Below, piece after piece: positions 25,360 to 37,400 of a stretch of 64,000 nucleotides of DNA. The DNA is from Neckera pumila. Its lineage: Eukaryota > Streptophyta > Bryopsida > Hypnales > Neckeraceae. Position 1 is the first letter of the stretch. Every line of letters starts with the position of its first letter. The translations under genes were made by a program, and so were the position numbers. The stretch lies in contig OZ018409.1 in assembly GCA_963969595.1 (NCBI GenBank), positions 3,288,501 to 3,352,500 on the forward strand, read 5' to 3'. The notes beneath the pieces are model-generated. The model saw nothing but the letters and a program-made list of their open reading frames with translations, was not told where the DNA came from and did no database searches.

Positions 25360-26240
25360 TAATTATGAACTAATTTTCTATTTAAAATTGGAAAGGTTTA
25401 CAAATTCATAGGACATAATGCTAAATTTTACTTTTAATTTAACCTCTAAAGGACCAAACATCGTTTTTTGGCAACATAGCGATTCTGGGCAGCTCACTAC
25501 GGACGGAGTTTTTCTTTTTTTTCTTTGAAAACTTCACAAAACATGTGCCCAAGGAGTAGCTTTAAGGCCCAACAATTTTCATAACTTTTGACTATACGGC
25601 TAAAAAGTTACTTAAAATCCTTATAACTTTTGACTCATAGATCCAAATTGAATGATTCAAAGCTTCACACTTCTATATAAATTTGAAGAACCAATTTCAG
25701 ATTCTTTACTTTTTTTAAATTCATTTTTAAAGAAGTTAATTGAGCTGCCCAGGCTGCCTGCCAACCAATAAAAATCACATATCATTCAATAACTTTTTAA
25801 CCGTATAGTCAAAAGTTATAAAAATTGTTGGGGCTTAAAGCTACTCCTCGGGCACATGTTTTGTAAAATTTTCAAAGAAAAAAAATAAAAACTCTGTCCG
25901 TAGTGAGCTGCCCAAAAGCGCTATGTTGCCAAAAAACTGTATTTGGTCCTTTAGGGGTTAAGAGGTCTTGAAGTGTATTAGTATTTATTGGCTTTGTACA
26001 TAGAGCAGACTTTATAGATTATAGTCTTTTCTCTGCCAAATTTTGTAAACCTTTGACAATTTTCTAAGGATTGATGTCTTCAATATTGTAGTGTCTAATT
26101 TTGCATTTTAGTAGCTACAAGTTTCATTTTAGTGTACAATGCATAAATATATCTTTAAAGAAGACCTCTACCTTGTGCTTTTTCTTAATCAAAATTAGGC
26201 ATTTTGGACTAAAATTTTCATTCATTCTTATATTCTAAAT
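25360..26240 (+). repeat. Older repeat with family 1 insertion, copy 1
   Basis: 25360-25438 plus 25962-26240 align with the reverse complement of 32080-32450, for example 'cataatgcta', 'gtgtattagtattta' and 'gtgtacaatgc'. In this copy a TTAA element interrupts the alignment; in the other it is absent. Confidence 0.65.
25443..25957. mobile_element. TTAA-flanked family 1 foldback, copy B
   Basis: 515 bp with TTAA at 25439-25442 and 25958-25961. Ends CCTCTAAAGGACCAAA and TTTGGTCCTTTAGGGG. The two halves are long imperfect inverted repeats of about 200 bp (shared 'cacaaaacatgtgccc' and 'gtgagctgccca' in opposite senses), so the copy could fold as one hairpin. Non-coding. Confidence 0.8.
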
Positions 26241-26747
26241 GCCCAAATGACCATTTTTGGTTCATTGCTTGACTTTGGGAAGCATTTTTAGGCACAAAAA
26301 GACTTCTTTTCAAATTCTTTTTTGTTTTTTGCAAATTGAATTAGATTTTCTTTTAATTTTCACATTCAAAATTGAGAACATTGCAGTCAAACAAAAATTA
26401 TAAAGTGAATAGTACAAAGTATTTAGAATTTGCCTATTACAGAAAAATTATTTTACTACTTAGAGAAAGTGTTAATTTATCAGTAATCGATCTTATGCAT
26501 TTATTCACAAATCATTAGAAACCACAATTTTGATCTTTAAAAAATAAATTCAAATGATAGAATTTATAGATAGAACATTAGAAAAAAATTTAGGCCTTTG
26601 AAAGGCTACTCCACAGTCCTCCAAAGTATTAGAAAATTTTGTTTTGGGGGGCTAAAAATTTCATTTTTCTCTATTCCTATGTAGTTGAAATTGCAATGAT
26701 AGTGGCATAGGAACTGAGTTAAACGAGTAAAAATTTAATTAAAAATA

Positions 26748-26748
26748 A

Positions 26749-26814
<66 letters not shown>
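26748..26814 (+). repeat. (TAA)n microsatellite
   Basis: About 22 perfect TAA units inside the hairpin-bearing repeat. The related copy near 31480 has an A-run instead. Confidence 0.95.
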
Positions 26815-26900
26815 CTTGAAAAAAATTAAAAAAATTAAAAAAAATTTGACTGTTTCGGCAAGCAATTAGCTTATCTGACTGCTCATTGGGAGACTTTTCA

Positions 26901-26941
26901 GATTGACAGACCAAGCTTGGAAATAGCTTGGTCTGTCAATC
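26901..26941. other. Perfect 17 bp hairpin, copy 1
   Basis: Stem arms 26901-26917 (GATTGACAGACCAAGCT) and 26925-26941, with a 7 nt loop. The copy at 31619-31658 differs by a compensated pair. Confidence 0.85.
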
Positions 26942-26985
26942 TGGAGCAGCACTGTCGAGGGCTAATTTTTTCTCTAATGATTTAT

Positions 26986-28106
26986 TTTTTTGTTGAATAT
27001 TTGGAGTTACATCTTCAAAATTCATTTGAAGAGAATCTAAAATGATTTTTATAAATTTTAACCTTATGGATACTTTCTACTTTTTGTGCTTCAAATTATC
27101 TTCTTTGACACAGACTTCCAAAAAGTTATAAACTTGTACTTAATAATACATTCGTGTTTTGTTCACCCTCCTTGGGCTTTTAGAGGTTAAAAGACATGCA
27201 AATATGAAATAAATGTTTGACAATAAAATTTAGTTTTGAATTTTGAGTTTTGATTTATGGTTGGAATTATAATCATTGTACATTAATAAAACATTTACAT
27301 TTAACAATGAAAAATTACTTTTATAATCTTTTTTTAAAAAGACACCATAAACAAATTACTTCTCTTAAAGATTGACTTAAAAGACAGTGAATTTACTTAA
27401 CATGTATTGGAGAATATTTGAAGAAAAGGATACGAATTTTGCTAAGAATTTTTATGGAAAGGTCCAAAAATGAGGTAGTATTTATTTTCTAATGAAAATC
27501 TCTATATATGAACTTTTATTTTTATAAAATGTTAAACTTTACAAAATTCTTTGTGATTATGAATAAAGTAAAATGGACTTACAAGTGATGAGAAAGTTAT
27601 AGACAATCTTGTTTTTTAGGCAATCTAAGCACCTTCTTGATAAAATGACTTATAGGATTCATTGTCTTGAACTCTAATATCTTCTTCTATATACCAATTT
27701 CTTAAAGAATAAAATCCATGTCTATGTCTTTCTCTTCAATTGTTTTTCCTAGACTTTCAACTCAATTCTTCAACAATTTTTTTAAACTTTGTATTGATAG
27801 CAAAAAATATTTAAATTCAGAAAATTCAAAATCTAAAAGTACAATTTGGCAAAGTGCAAAGGTAAATGGTTTTCTTTACTTCAAACACAAACATCTTGCA
27901 ATCTACATGGTCAAAATTTCTGAAATTTCTTCTACAAGTTTATACTAGTCTAGGGCGTTAATCCCACTACTTTTTTGTATGCAAAAAAATAAACTCTAAT
28001 TTTTTTTGCACTTTATAACAAAAATGGATGTTTTGAGTGGATTTTGTTGGCAAAAGGCCTTAAGACATTAGGAGATAAGAACATTCTTGTATAGTACACC
28101 AATTTG
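26986..28106. other. AT-rich intergenic region
   Basis: No gene supported. The 76-codon frame at 27718-27948 has no splice or family support. Part of 27820-27930 resembles the interior of the family 1 elements ('cttgcaatctacatgg'). Confidence 0.35.
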
Positions 28107-28110
28107 TTAA

Positions 28111-29370
28111 CCCCTAAAGGACCAAACACCATTTTTTGGCAACATATTTTTTGGAAATTTCACACAACATGTGTCCAAGGAGTAGCTTTTAGGTCCAACA
28201 ATTTTTATAACTTTTGACTACACGGTTAAAAAGTTATTGCATGATATGTATTTTTTGTTACTCGGTGGGTAGCTCGGGCTGCTCAAAAAACTTCTTTAAC
28301 CCCTAAAGGACTAAGGTGATTTTCCTATCAAAAACCACTCAAAACCGTCATTTCTATTGCAAAGAGAAAAGAGCTTAAGAAATTGTTTTTTCTTGCATAT
28401 CCAATCGTAAAATCTTATATTTGACTAGTATTTGAATATGTGGAAGAAATTTTAGAAACTTTGACCATGTAGATTGCAAGATATATGCATTTAAAGTGAA
28501 AAAAACAAGTTTTTTTGCTCCTTGCTTGGCTAGATTTTTTGGCTTTGAGTCTTTTTAGTTCAAATTTTTTGCACTATGGACTTTGATTTTCTACTTATTT
28601 ATGTTAAGTGGTTGAGTCAAGAATCTTCCAAAAACATTTAGGATAAAAAGCACTTAATTTTCATTCATTAAAAAATTATTAAGTAGAAGAAGGTTCAATA
28701 TTGAAGAAAAAACTAAATTGTTAATAGCTTTTAGGTGGAATTGAATCCCAATAATTCCAACGGTGAGATTGTTGTAGCAAGAAAATCTAACCTTGTCTAA
28801 CAATGTTTTTTGAAAAACTCTAAAAACTGCATTGAAAAACAAATTCTACAAGTTATTTTTTCAAGATGATGCTTAGATTGCCCAAAAAACTAAGATTGTC
28901 CTTAACTTTTTCATTATCAGTCCAAATTGAATGAAACAAAACTTCACATGTAGATAAACATATAATCTTTGAGAAAAAAAATTGAAGCAAAATCATTTTG
29001 ACTTTTTATGATTCTTTTTGGGCTGCCCGCCAAACTCCAATTTTTTCTAGTTGTGCTATAACTTTTGCTCCCGAATAGCAATTAAAACAAAATTGTATAT
29101 TCACAAAGCTCTTGCAAAAATACACAACCTCAAAAAATTTCAAAAAATATTACAAAAAATTGAGACAGTAGGAACCTGCCTAGACCCAAATTGTCCCCCG
29201 AGGGGATAAATGTTCCTTTAGGGGTTAAAAATCACTTTTTTGAAAAATGAAAAATTGGAAGTGGTTCTAAAGAAATATTTGGAAGTGGAAAAGTTTGAAT
29301 CACTCCATTTTGTTTAATGAGATGAGAGTTATAAAGGATTTTAGTTTGCAGGTAGGTATGGAGTCTTTGG
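28111..29370. mobile_element. Family 1 element C1, split by C2
   Basis: The left end is after TTAA 28107-28110 and reads CCCCTAAAGGACCAAACACC. It is interrupted at 28296 by copy C2. Related sequence resumes at 29229 with interior motifs seen in other family 1 copies ('gagttataaaggattttagtttgc'-like). The right terminus has decayed. Confidence 0.55.
28300..29224. mobile_element. TTAA-flanked family 1 element, copy C2
   Basis: 925 bp with TTAA at 28296-28299 and 29225-29228, inserted into C1. Ends CCCCTAAAGGACTAAGG and GTTCCTTTAGGGG. The interior is closest to copy F (57176-58106). No coding frame. Confidence 0.85.
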
Positions 29371-29399
29371 ATTATGGGTGCTGAAAATCAAATATAGGC

Positions 29400-29760
29400 G
29401 GCCTCTTTCAGTTTGAAACTTTTCTTAATGAAGCACAAGTTGTCAAATCACACCACACTCATAGGCTTGAAATGAAATATTTAGAGGAAAGAGTAAATAT
29501 GCACCAAAAATCATATAATTTAAGGTGGTGACTCCCAAGAATTTTGAAGGGTATGAATCAAAATTTTATTGGCTTAGAGGAAGTGGAGATCTCCTCCACA
29601 ATAAAAATTGAAAATTAAAACAATTTTAGAGCAAACTTTTATACTATGTTAGAATTGGAAAAGAATTTTTCAAATTTTCATATACAATTATATAATGTAA
29701 GGTGGTGACCTCAAAAGTGGTACTTGTCTAAAACTGCCATCATCACTTTAGAACCATTTC
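29400..29760 (+). repeat. Short dispersed repeats ('aaggtggtgac')
   Basis: 29565-29715 aligns with 31190-31370 ('ggcttagagg', 'aaattgaaaattaaaaca', 'aaggtggtgacct'). A partial third copy lies at 29460-29540. Non-coding. Confidence 0.6.
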
Positions 29761-30032
29761 TAAGGTAAATACGTACCTCTCTTGAAAAAACCTCTACAAA
29801 AAATCTTTGATTCTTCATACTTTTTGCATATAGTATCCAAATGCCGTATTCATTGGTGCACTTGGAATCCCCTTTCATTTGCCAAGAAGAAAATATTCAA
29901 ATTTAATAATAGTAATTGTTCACAACACCAAAAAGTGGCGCTTCCATGAATGCGCCTATTCTATATATATATACAATATGCTATATAGTGTAAATTGGAA
30001 GTACGCAAGACGAATCCATCCTAGTAATTAGG

Positions 30033-30398
30033 CTAATCCCAGATGCTCCAAATGGGTTTGGTTGGCACTTCTATTGACTTCATTGGAATAGGTGGGGATG
30101 GTGGCATTGTGGACTCCCAATCCTCCCATTGTTTGGCAATTAATAATGGTGCCTTGCTCCTTGCATTGATGTAGAAGAATTTCTTAGCGGGTGGCTGTGT
30201 AGAAACCATATTCTTCATATTGTGATTCTTCATCTTGGAAAGCTTTGACTTGACACTAACATGGCCCTTCCCTTGCCACTTTATGGTCAATGTACGACTC
30301 TCATCTTTCAATTCAACATTCTTCTTTTTACAAGGAAGGTATCAATATTGACACCCATTAGGGTCCAAATGCAAAGACTTAGGAGCTAATGGAGCCAT
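30033..30398 (-). pseudogene. Possible broken small gene, unknown
   Basis: On the minus strand a frame opens at ATG 30398-30396 (MAPLAPKSLHLDPNGCQY), meets one TGA, and then continues in the same frame for about 100 codons to a stop at 30033-30035. The downstream part is Lys-rich and ends Trp-Ser-Ile-Trp-Asp. Composition looks coding, but no family was recognised. It may be a decayed transposon or host fragment; an unseen intron could also explain the stop. Confidence 0.35.
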
Positions 30399-30520
30399 TG
30401 GAGGAGATCCAAACAAAAGTGAGAAGAAGAACAAAGCAATGGAGGAGCAATAAAAGGCAACTTAGAAAAGCTAAACAAGTGAATGGGAAAGAAAAGTGAG
30501 GTGTCTTTATAGGAAGATTG

Positions 30521-30676
30521 GTCTTAGTGATTGACTCAACCAATAGGTCTTGATGATTCAATCCACAGGTCTCGATGATTCAATCCATAGGGCTTGGTAA
30601 TTCAATCCATTGGTCTTGGTGATTCAATCCATTAATCTTAGTGATTCAACTCATTGGCCTTGGTGATTCAATCAAC
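30521..30676 (+). repeat. Short tandem repeat, ~22-25 bp unit
   Basis: About seven degenerate units built on 'cttggtgattcaatccat'. A related fragment lies at 31910-31930. It sits just upstream of the possible pseudogene at 30033-30398. Confidence 0.8.
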
Positions 30677-31189
30677 TCCTTGTAATTTTCCAAACAATAA
30701 AAACAAAAGCCATAATCATTATTATGACAAATTACTTGAAACTTGAAACTTAAAATTTGAAGTATACGAAAAAAATTCAAAAATTTGTGATTTTTAAAAT
30801 TTTATTGATATTTTTCATTTTTCTAATTTTTTCAATATTTTGCAATTTTCTTCAAATTTTGTAATTTCCTTGATTTTTTATTTCTATCAATTCCATGATT
30901 TTTGTAAGGTTTTCAAGGAAAGTTTCAACTGTCATTGTTTCTTGCAAAGATGTGATAAGTTTAAAGATTTTTTTTTACACTCTCATAGGCCAAGATGGCT
31001 CCATTTCTTGGCTCATCTAGCCAATATCTCCTTGCAAGATGATCAAAAGGTTTTCAACAATCCATTTACATTTTGATTGACAAAAATGTTCTTTTGAATT
31101 CAATATTTTTTGCAATAAAAATTAGAATAGCATGAAATTGGCTATGTGCAAGCCCCATCTCTAAGGATTATCAAGGATATAAAGCTGCA

Positions 31190-31370
31190 AACTTTCCTTG
31201 GCTTAGAGGTGGTGGAGATCTCAACCACCATATAAATTGAAAATTAAAACAACTTTAGAATAAACTTCCATACTGTGTTAGAATTAGAAAAGATATTTTT
31301 AAGTTCTCACACAAAGTCATATAATATAAGGTGGTGACCTCTAAAAAGTGGTATTTGTCTAAAATTATCA
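31190..31370 (+). repeat. Second copy of 29565-29715 repeat
   Basis: Aligns with 29565-29715 over about 150 bp with small indels, then continues into the hairpin-bearing repeat. Confidence 0.6.
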
Positions 31371-31384
31371 TCACATACCCTAAA

Positions 31385-31705
31385 ATAGTGTTTTTTGGAG
31401 GCTAAAAATTTATCTTTTGCCCTATTTCCGCGTAACAGTTTCTACAATGATAGTGGCGCAGAAACTCAAATTTGTGAGTAAAACATTAATTAAAAAAAAA
31501 AAAAGTTAATCTTAAAAAAATATTAAAAGAAAAAATTTAAAATAAAAATAAAAATACAAAAGCTGACATTTGCAGTGAGCAGGCAACCAAGCTGACTGCT
31601 CAACTGGGGCCATTTCGAGATTGACAGGCCAAGCTTAAAATAGCTTGGCCTGTCAATCTGGAACAGCCCTTTGGAGGGCTGCTTTTTTCTCTAATGATTA
31701 CTTTG
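31385..31705 (+). repeat. Hairpin-bearing dispersed repeat, copy 2
   Basis: Aligns with 26620-26985. The stem-loop at 31619-31658 has arms GATTGACAGGCCAAGCT and its exact reverse complement, with a 6 nt loop. Confidence 0.7.
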
Positions 31706-32079
31706 AGACCATTTCCAAAGCAACTATCCCAAAACTGGCTAAATTTTGCTCAATTTCTATTTAAACTTTTCATGCCTTCAGAGTAAATTTTTTTTTAAAA
31801 ACTTCCAAAAATGAACATTTGGCTAAAAACCTTGAACCTGTTTTGAGATTGCTGCTCTAAAGTGAATACGTACCACTGATCTCTTTGATTCAGCCTATTG
31901 GTCTTAGTAGTGCAACCACTTCTTTTTAGCTTTCCAAATAGTTGGAACTAGAACTATGATCATTATTATGATAAATTACTTGAAATTCAAAATTTCAATT
32001 TTATTTTATCAGCAACTATTTAGTTCTTATTTGTTTTTCATTTAAGGATTGATGAAACTTCTAAGGCCAAAATTGTCCA

Positions 32080-32450
32080 ATTTAAATCAGTAAGAAAACG
32101 TAAAGAACGGATGAAATGGTAGAGGTCTTTTTCACTGATATATTTACGCATTGTACACTAAAATTAATCTGACACTTGCAAATAAGCAAAATTGAACACA
32201 ATAGTATTAAAGACACCAATCAATAGAATTGTGTTAAGGTTTTATGATTGGTAGAAAAAAAAATTATAATTTATAAAATTCTATTCCATGTGAAGCTTGT
32301 TTACATCCAGTAAATACTAATACACTTAAATTTCCCTTGTTTTAAAGGTATAGCTTAGCATTATGTCTTATGAGCTTAAAAAACTTTCTAATTTTTAAAG
32401 CTTGTTTATTTCATAATCGACATAAGTTAGGCCCCAGTATTCTCCATCTT
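32080..32450 (-). repeat. Older repeat, copy without insertion
   Basis: The reverse complement aligns with 25360-26240 but lacks the family 1 insertion. The empty site falls at about 32326-32345. Confidence 0.6.
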
Positions 32451-33738
32451 AAAATGTTACAATATATACATGCAGCAAAATAATTCAAAAAATAACATAA
32501 AATTGTTGATCCTTAATTTATAGGCTAAGTCCCTTCACAATATTGCAACTCCTTTTTCATATTGAAAACTAAAAAAAAACTATTGAAACCATTGAATTGA
32601 AACTTTCCTTTAATTCTTACAATGAAGATATCTGTTAATGGAAAATATTGCACTATGACTATATGCTTCAAAGTTTGTTAACCATGATATGAATTTGTAT
32701 GTAGATAGATTGTAGCATCTACAATTCCATTATAGAAGGAAAACTTGCACCGTCGTCTTCAAGGATGTTTTAAAGAAGTTGACTGGATCCATTCCCAAAT
32801 GAAAATCCAACCAATACATAAAAGCCTGTAGGAAAAACTGGCATTGAGAAGTTGACTCAACTAAGAAGACATAATGGGTAAGACCAAACAAGTGTTATCT
32901 TATTATAGAATCTTCAAATTTAATTATTTTTGTTAGCAAGTTTTTAAATGAAATCCAAACTTTATTTCAAAACCATATTATGTTTGGATTTAAACTTTGG
33001 ATTTTTAAATAAAAATGGCTTAAAAACCCTCTACAAGGCCTATATATTGGAGACAAGATTTTGATTTAAAATCACCCATGATCAAACTTGAAGAAACCTT
33101 GTAGCACAATTCACAAACATGTTATGAACCCTGAACCCTAAGTACTAAATTATCCATGTTCTAAATGATAATTGAAAGCTTCACTCAAATAATACAAAGA
33201 TTATCTCCATTTTGAATGTACCTTCTACAATAGGATCAATCAACAGAATCATTGAAAAATCATGAATCATTTGTCTTTAAAGGGTTAATGATAGAAGCCT
33301 ATGGCTAAATCAAGAATGGTCGTACTATCTAAGAAACTTGCAGGACTTTCTAAAGGGTATAAATGAGCATGTGAAAAAATGGGAATAATCCAATATCCAT
33401 ATATTCTAAATGATGACTAAGAGCTTCACTGAAATTATTTCTTCAAACCAGGATACTACTCCTTCATCTTGAGTACTGCTTGATTCTTCAAGAATCAATT
33501 TCCTTTTCATAACCAATGTGATGAAGTTGAAGTAAGAACTTTATTTGCACAAAGATATAATGAAAAAAAATTCAAAGTTCAAAAAAGGGTTTAGACATTA
33601 AAGGAAAAATAAAAGTCTCTAATTTTAAGGTATGTTTTCAGTTAATAACAAGGAGTGTTGTTATTGAGGACTTTAAGAATGGAATTTAGACCTACTTCTG
33701 GACTCGATTCACATTGCAAACATCACCCCTAATACCAA
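32451..33738. other. AT-rich intergenic, upstream of RPL10
   Basis: No gene supported. The last part is presumably the RPL10 promoter. The GC-richer 5' leader begins at about 33740. Confidence 0.4.
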
Positions 33739-33917
33739 GTGCGAACATACCTTAACAAACGCATGTCAGGACCGTGGGACAGACAGCAGTTAAGACGGTT
33801 GGCCTCGCGCTGCCCATCACCACCACGACGAAGACGAAGAACTCGACATCGTCGAACTCCCACCAATTGCTGCCATTTCTGGACCACAACTCATCACCGT
33901 CCTCGTTTTCGAACGCC

Positions 33918-36531
33918 ATGGGCCGCCGTAAGTGCAAAGCAAATTTCTCCCGCCTTGGCATGCTTCAGAGCGCCAACATTACAGTGACATTCAACTGCAC
34001 CGAACCCTAATTGCGCCAATTGCACCATTTCTGAAATTTCGGCATTCCTAAATGTTACAAATGTCGGAATTACAGAAGCTGACGATGCATATGCCTGTGA
34101 AATCCAACCCAGGCCGCCCGAAATTGAGAGCACGGTTCCTCACAGTTTCATATCGTATCCGAACACTGGACAAAATGGCATGTTTCAGACCGCCAAAATT
34201 TGCGCCACTTTCTGAATTTTCGTCATTCCTGAAATTTCTGAAACTTCTGAAATGCAGTAGCTGACGATACTTATGCATGTCTATAGCCCAGGGATCCCGA
34301 AATTGAGAGTCCAGTTCCTCATCTCTGTTTCCTATCGTATGCGAATATTCGGACAAAATGGCTTGTTTCTGAGCGCCAACATTTCTGTGACATTCATATT
34401 CCATTGCGCCAATATCTGAAAATTCTGAAATCTCGAAGCTGACGATGGGTGTGTACCTGTCAATTATCACCCAAATCGCCTGAAATTGAGAGCACAGTTT
34501 GCAATCTGATTGGATTCATGATTTTGCAGGTCCGGCCCGTTGCTACCGCCAGATCAAGAACAAACCCTACCCGAAGTCGCGTTTCTGCCGCGGCGTCCCC
34601 GACCCGAAGCTCCGCATCTACGACGTGGGCATGAAGAAGAAAGGCGTGGACGAGTTTCCTTCCTGCATGCACCTGGTGAGCTGGGAGAAGGAGAACGTAT
34701 CCAGTGAGGCTCTCGAAGCCGCTCGGATCGCGTGCAACAAGTACATGACGAAGTTCGCGGGGAAGGACTCGTTCCACCTGCGCGTGCGGGTTCACCCGTA
34801 CCATGTGCTACGCATCAACAAGATGCTGTCGTGTGCAGGGGCCGATCGCCTGCAGACGGGCATGCGAGGCGCATTTGGAAAGCCCCTGGGGGTGTGCGCG
34901 AGGGTGAATATTGGCCAAGTGCTGCTGTCTGTGAGGTGTAAGGATGCCAACAACGTGCACGCGCAAGAAGCGCTCCGTCGCGCGAAGTTCAAGTTCCCGG
35001 GGCGGCAGAAGATCATTGTGAGCCGGAAGTGGTACGCCATACCCTGGTTCTTTCCTTCAAATTTTTCGGCTCCGTGAACCCTTGCACGCATCTTTGAATG
35101 CAAATGCCTCCCATTTTCAAATTGCTTCAGAAATGCGTGCATAACCATAAAAATTTCGTCTCAGCGTACTGTATTTGTAGCCAACGTGATTCGTAGCCAA
35201 CGTGATATTTGCTGCACCTCAGCTCTACAGAGCTCCCATAATCTCAATGTAAGCCGAAAGTGGTATGCCATTCCCGAATTTGTTCCTTCACATTCATCGC
35301 TCCTCGAACCCTTGCACTCATCTTTGAATGCAAATGCCTCCACTTTAAAATTGCTTAAGAAATGCATGCGTAATAACAAAAAATTTGGTCTCAACGTACT
35401 GCATTTGTAGCCAACGAGATCTCTGCACCTCAACTCTGTAGAGCTCCCATAATCTCAATGCAGGCAAGTTTCGTCGCTATGGGAAGTTGTGATTGGCAAA
35501 GAAGAAGAGTCAAGACTAAACTGATAATGGGCAAGAGTTTGAAAAATGGGTTGTGACTATGAGCACAACAGCGTTAAGTACGCCCACAGTCGCTGAGAGT
35601 TATATAGAGTTGCAAATTTATTTTGTTTTTGAGTATTTTGAGATCTGAAGGCATACAAACAACTTGAACTTGCCTACATTGAGATTGTGTTTAGTATTGA
35701 TCAAGGAGGCTATGTCATGAAAATCAACCCAAAGGCGGTACTTCTCTAACCTTGATGATAGGTACTTACCTGAGGTTATTTTTATAAGCTAACTTGCTTT
35801 GCCATTACTTAGTCCAAAAATAAACAACACAACTTATACATCTGTTGAAATGTTTGAAGTAACACAAGTAGTACCTTATGCACACACTATTGTTGTTGTG
35901 ACTTGTGTTCAGGGGATTTACAAAATTTGCGAGGTCAGATTACCTCAAGTGGAAAGAAGAGAACCGAATTGTTAATGATGGGGTCAATGCCAAGGTACAA
36001 TGCTATCTATAAATAAACACATACAATGTAAGTGTAGAGATTGCAACCATGCTTGTATTGATTGAAACATAACACTTGGGACAACTCATCCTTTTCTACT
36101 ACAAACCTGAAATTGAAAGAATATTTTTATCATGGGGTCCAATTATTTTGTAAGAATCTATTTTTATTAGTTGACGGAGTATGAATACCTTAAGAAAAGT
36201 ACTGCATACATCTTATCAATGAATCCATGGCTTTACAACTTAAGGTTGAGCTCAAGATTGTGATTTAAAATATTATGGATTCTTTTTTTCAATCAGTATT
36301 AACGGAGGTTGTTTAGGCCAGCTCCTCAAGGATGTTCTTAACTGCATTTGTTTGTATAGAATTGTAAAAATGCTACTAATTATTGAAGAATTGCAAATTA
36401 ATGTACAGGTTCTTGGTTGCCATGGACCTCTTAAAAAGAGGGCTCCAGGTAGAGCCTTTGCAAACTCACCTGTCCCTGCTCGTTTTGCTCAAAACCCAAG
36501 GTTGCACAAGGTTGAAGCTCAGACAACGTAA
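33918..36531 (+). CDS. RPL10: Ribosomal protein uL16 (L10), cytosolic
   Basis: Large-subunit ribosomal protein uL16, at the base of the central protuberance near the peptidyl-transferase centre. Exons: 33918-33927 (only MGR plus one base), 34530-35031, 35913-35994, 36409-36531. The joined frame is 717 bp, 238 aa. The start [19 protein letters not shown], the [11 protein letters not shown] segment and the [15 protein letters not shown] loop are diagnostic of eukaryotic L10. The C-terminal part (GFTKF...NDGVNAK, then [13 protein letters not shown]) is intact. At 238 residues it is somewhat longer than most plant copies, owing to a tail of about 25 residues ([13 protein letters not shown]...). 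Intron 1 interrupts the fourth codon, as in many ribosomal protein genes with a regulatory first intron. Introns 1 and 2 contain tandem duplications. The gene converges with the PTRHD1-like gene, 870 bp apart. Confidence 0.97.
33950..34500 (+). repeat. ~180 bp tandem repeats in RPL10 intron 1
   Basis: About 2.7 degenerate units. 'agctgacgat' recurs near 34077, 34258 and 34437; 'gcatgcttcagagcgcc'-like motifs recur near 33957, 34178 and 34363; 'gaaattgagag' recurs once per unit. The repeats occupy nearly the whole 602 bp intron. Confidence 0.75.
35020..35462 (+). repeat. Tandem duplication across RPL10 intron 2 start
   Basis: Two copies of about 215 bp (from about 35020 and about 35246). The first starts in the last exon 2 codons 'agccggaagtg' followed by the real donor GTACGC. 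The second carries 'agccgaaagtg' followed by GTATGC, a duplicated, unused 5' splice site. Both end near 'cataatctcaatg'. Confidence 0.8.
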
Positions 36532-37400
36532 CATGGAAAAGACCACAATGAAAGGTAGCAAAACGCTACGCTAGAATGGACAACAAATATTAAAAGCTTC
36601 ATCTTGAACTTCAAGGCTTTGAATTCCAAAAGTAGAAAACACACCCAATGACAGACAATTACCTTTTAGGTTTCATCGATAAGAACTGGGAAGACTAAGC
36701 AATCTACAAAATATAGCACCTGCTGCTACGGTACGAAAAGACTCACAATAGGAATTCTGCAGACCTAGACCCAAATAAATTCCTTGCGGTTGAGATTAAC
36801 TTTCTCTGTAAGTTACTTAATGCCAATGCAGGATTTCAAGGCAAATGTGACAGTCTCAATCGTCGAGACAAGGATTAACCCTTAATCACTCATTAAAGAA
36901 GTGTATAATTTTACAAGATGTGTAACTAATGAGATTGAAATGCACAAGCTTCTCCTCAAGGTCAAAGTTCAATGTTGAATTTTGAAGTCTAAACCTTCTG
37001 ACTTATACCATTAGTATCAATGGCTGAAGGATGTAGCATCAGGAACCTCCGCTACAGAATGTCCATAGAAGAGACATCTGGAACAGGAGACATGTACTGC
37101 AGGGGTTCCCGATTCTCATTTCTTACCAAATACATCCTTCACCGCTTGCACGGCCCAGCATGTCCACTTTCTACAACTGGGCTCTAAATTTGACTTGCCA
37201 ATAATGTCCAACGTTTCAAAGCAGGCAATTGGAATAAAAGTCGCACAAAAACTCGCACAAAAACTCGCACAAACGTATGGCAATGGCGCAGGCAGGCAAC
37301 CTCTTCAATTGGGCAGACAGGTAACATTACAATGCACCTCTTCAAACTTGGGTAGCAAAATTTAATGCGACTTTTTTAACTAAAAATAACACTTTAAGTA
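36532..37400. other. Convergent intergenic, RPL10 and PTRHD1-like
   Basis: Holds the presumed 3' UTRs of two convergent genes. Three 12-13 bp copies of 'ctcgcacaaaaa' lie at about 37243-37275. No further gene. Confidence 0.5.

Larger units (their letters stand above)
26620..26985 (+). repeat. Hairpin-bearing dispersed repeat, copy 1
   Basis: Aligns with 31385-31705 along its length, starting 'ggctaaaaatttcat' and ending 'tctctaatgatt'. It contains a (TAA)n run at about 26748-26814 and a 17 bp stem-loop at 26901-26941. Confidence 0.7.

Noticed and set aside
27177..27187. Sequence like a family 1 right end (ttttagagg followed by TTAA)
   Set aside because: No matching left end about 925 bp upstream and no interior similarity.
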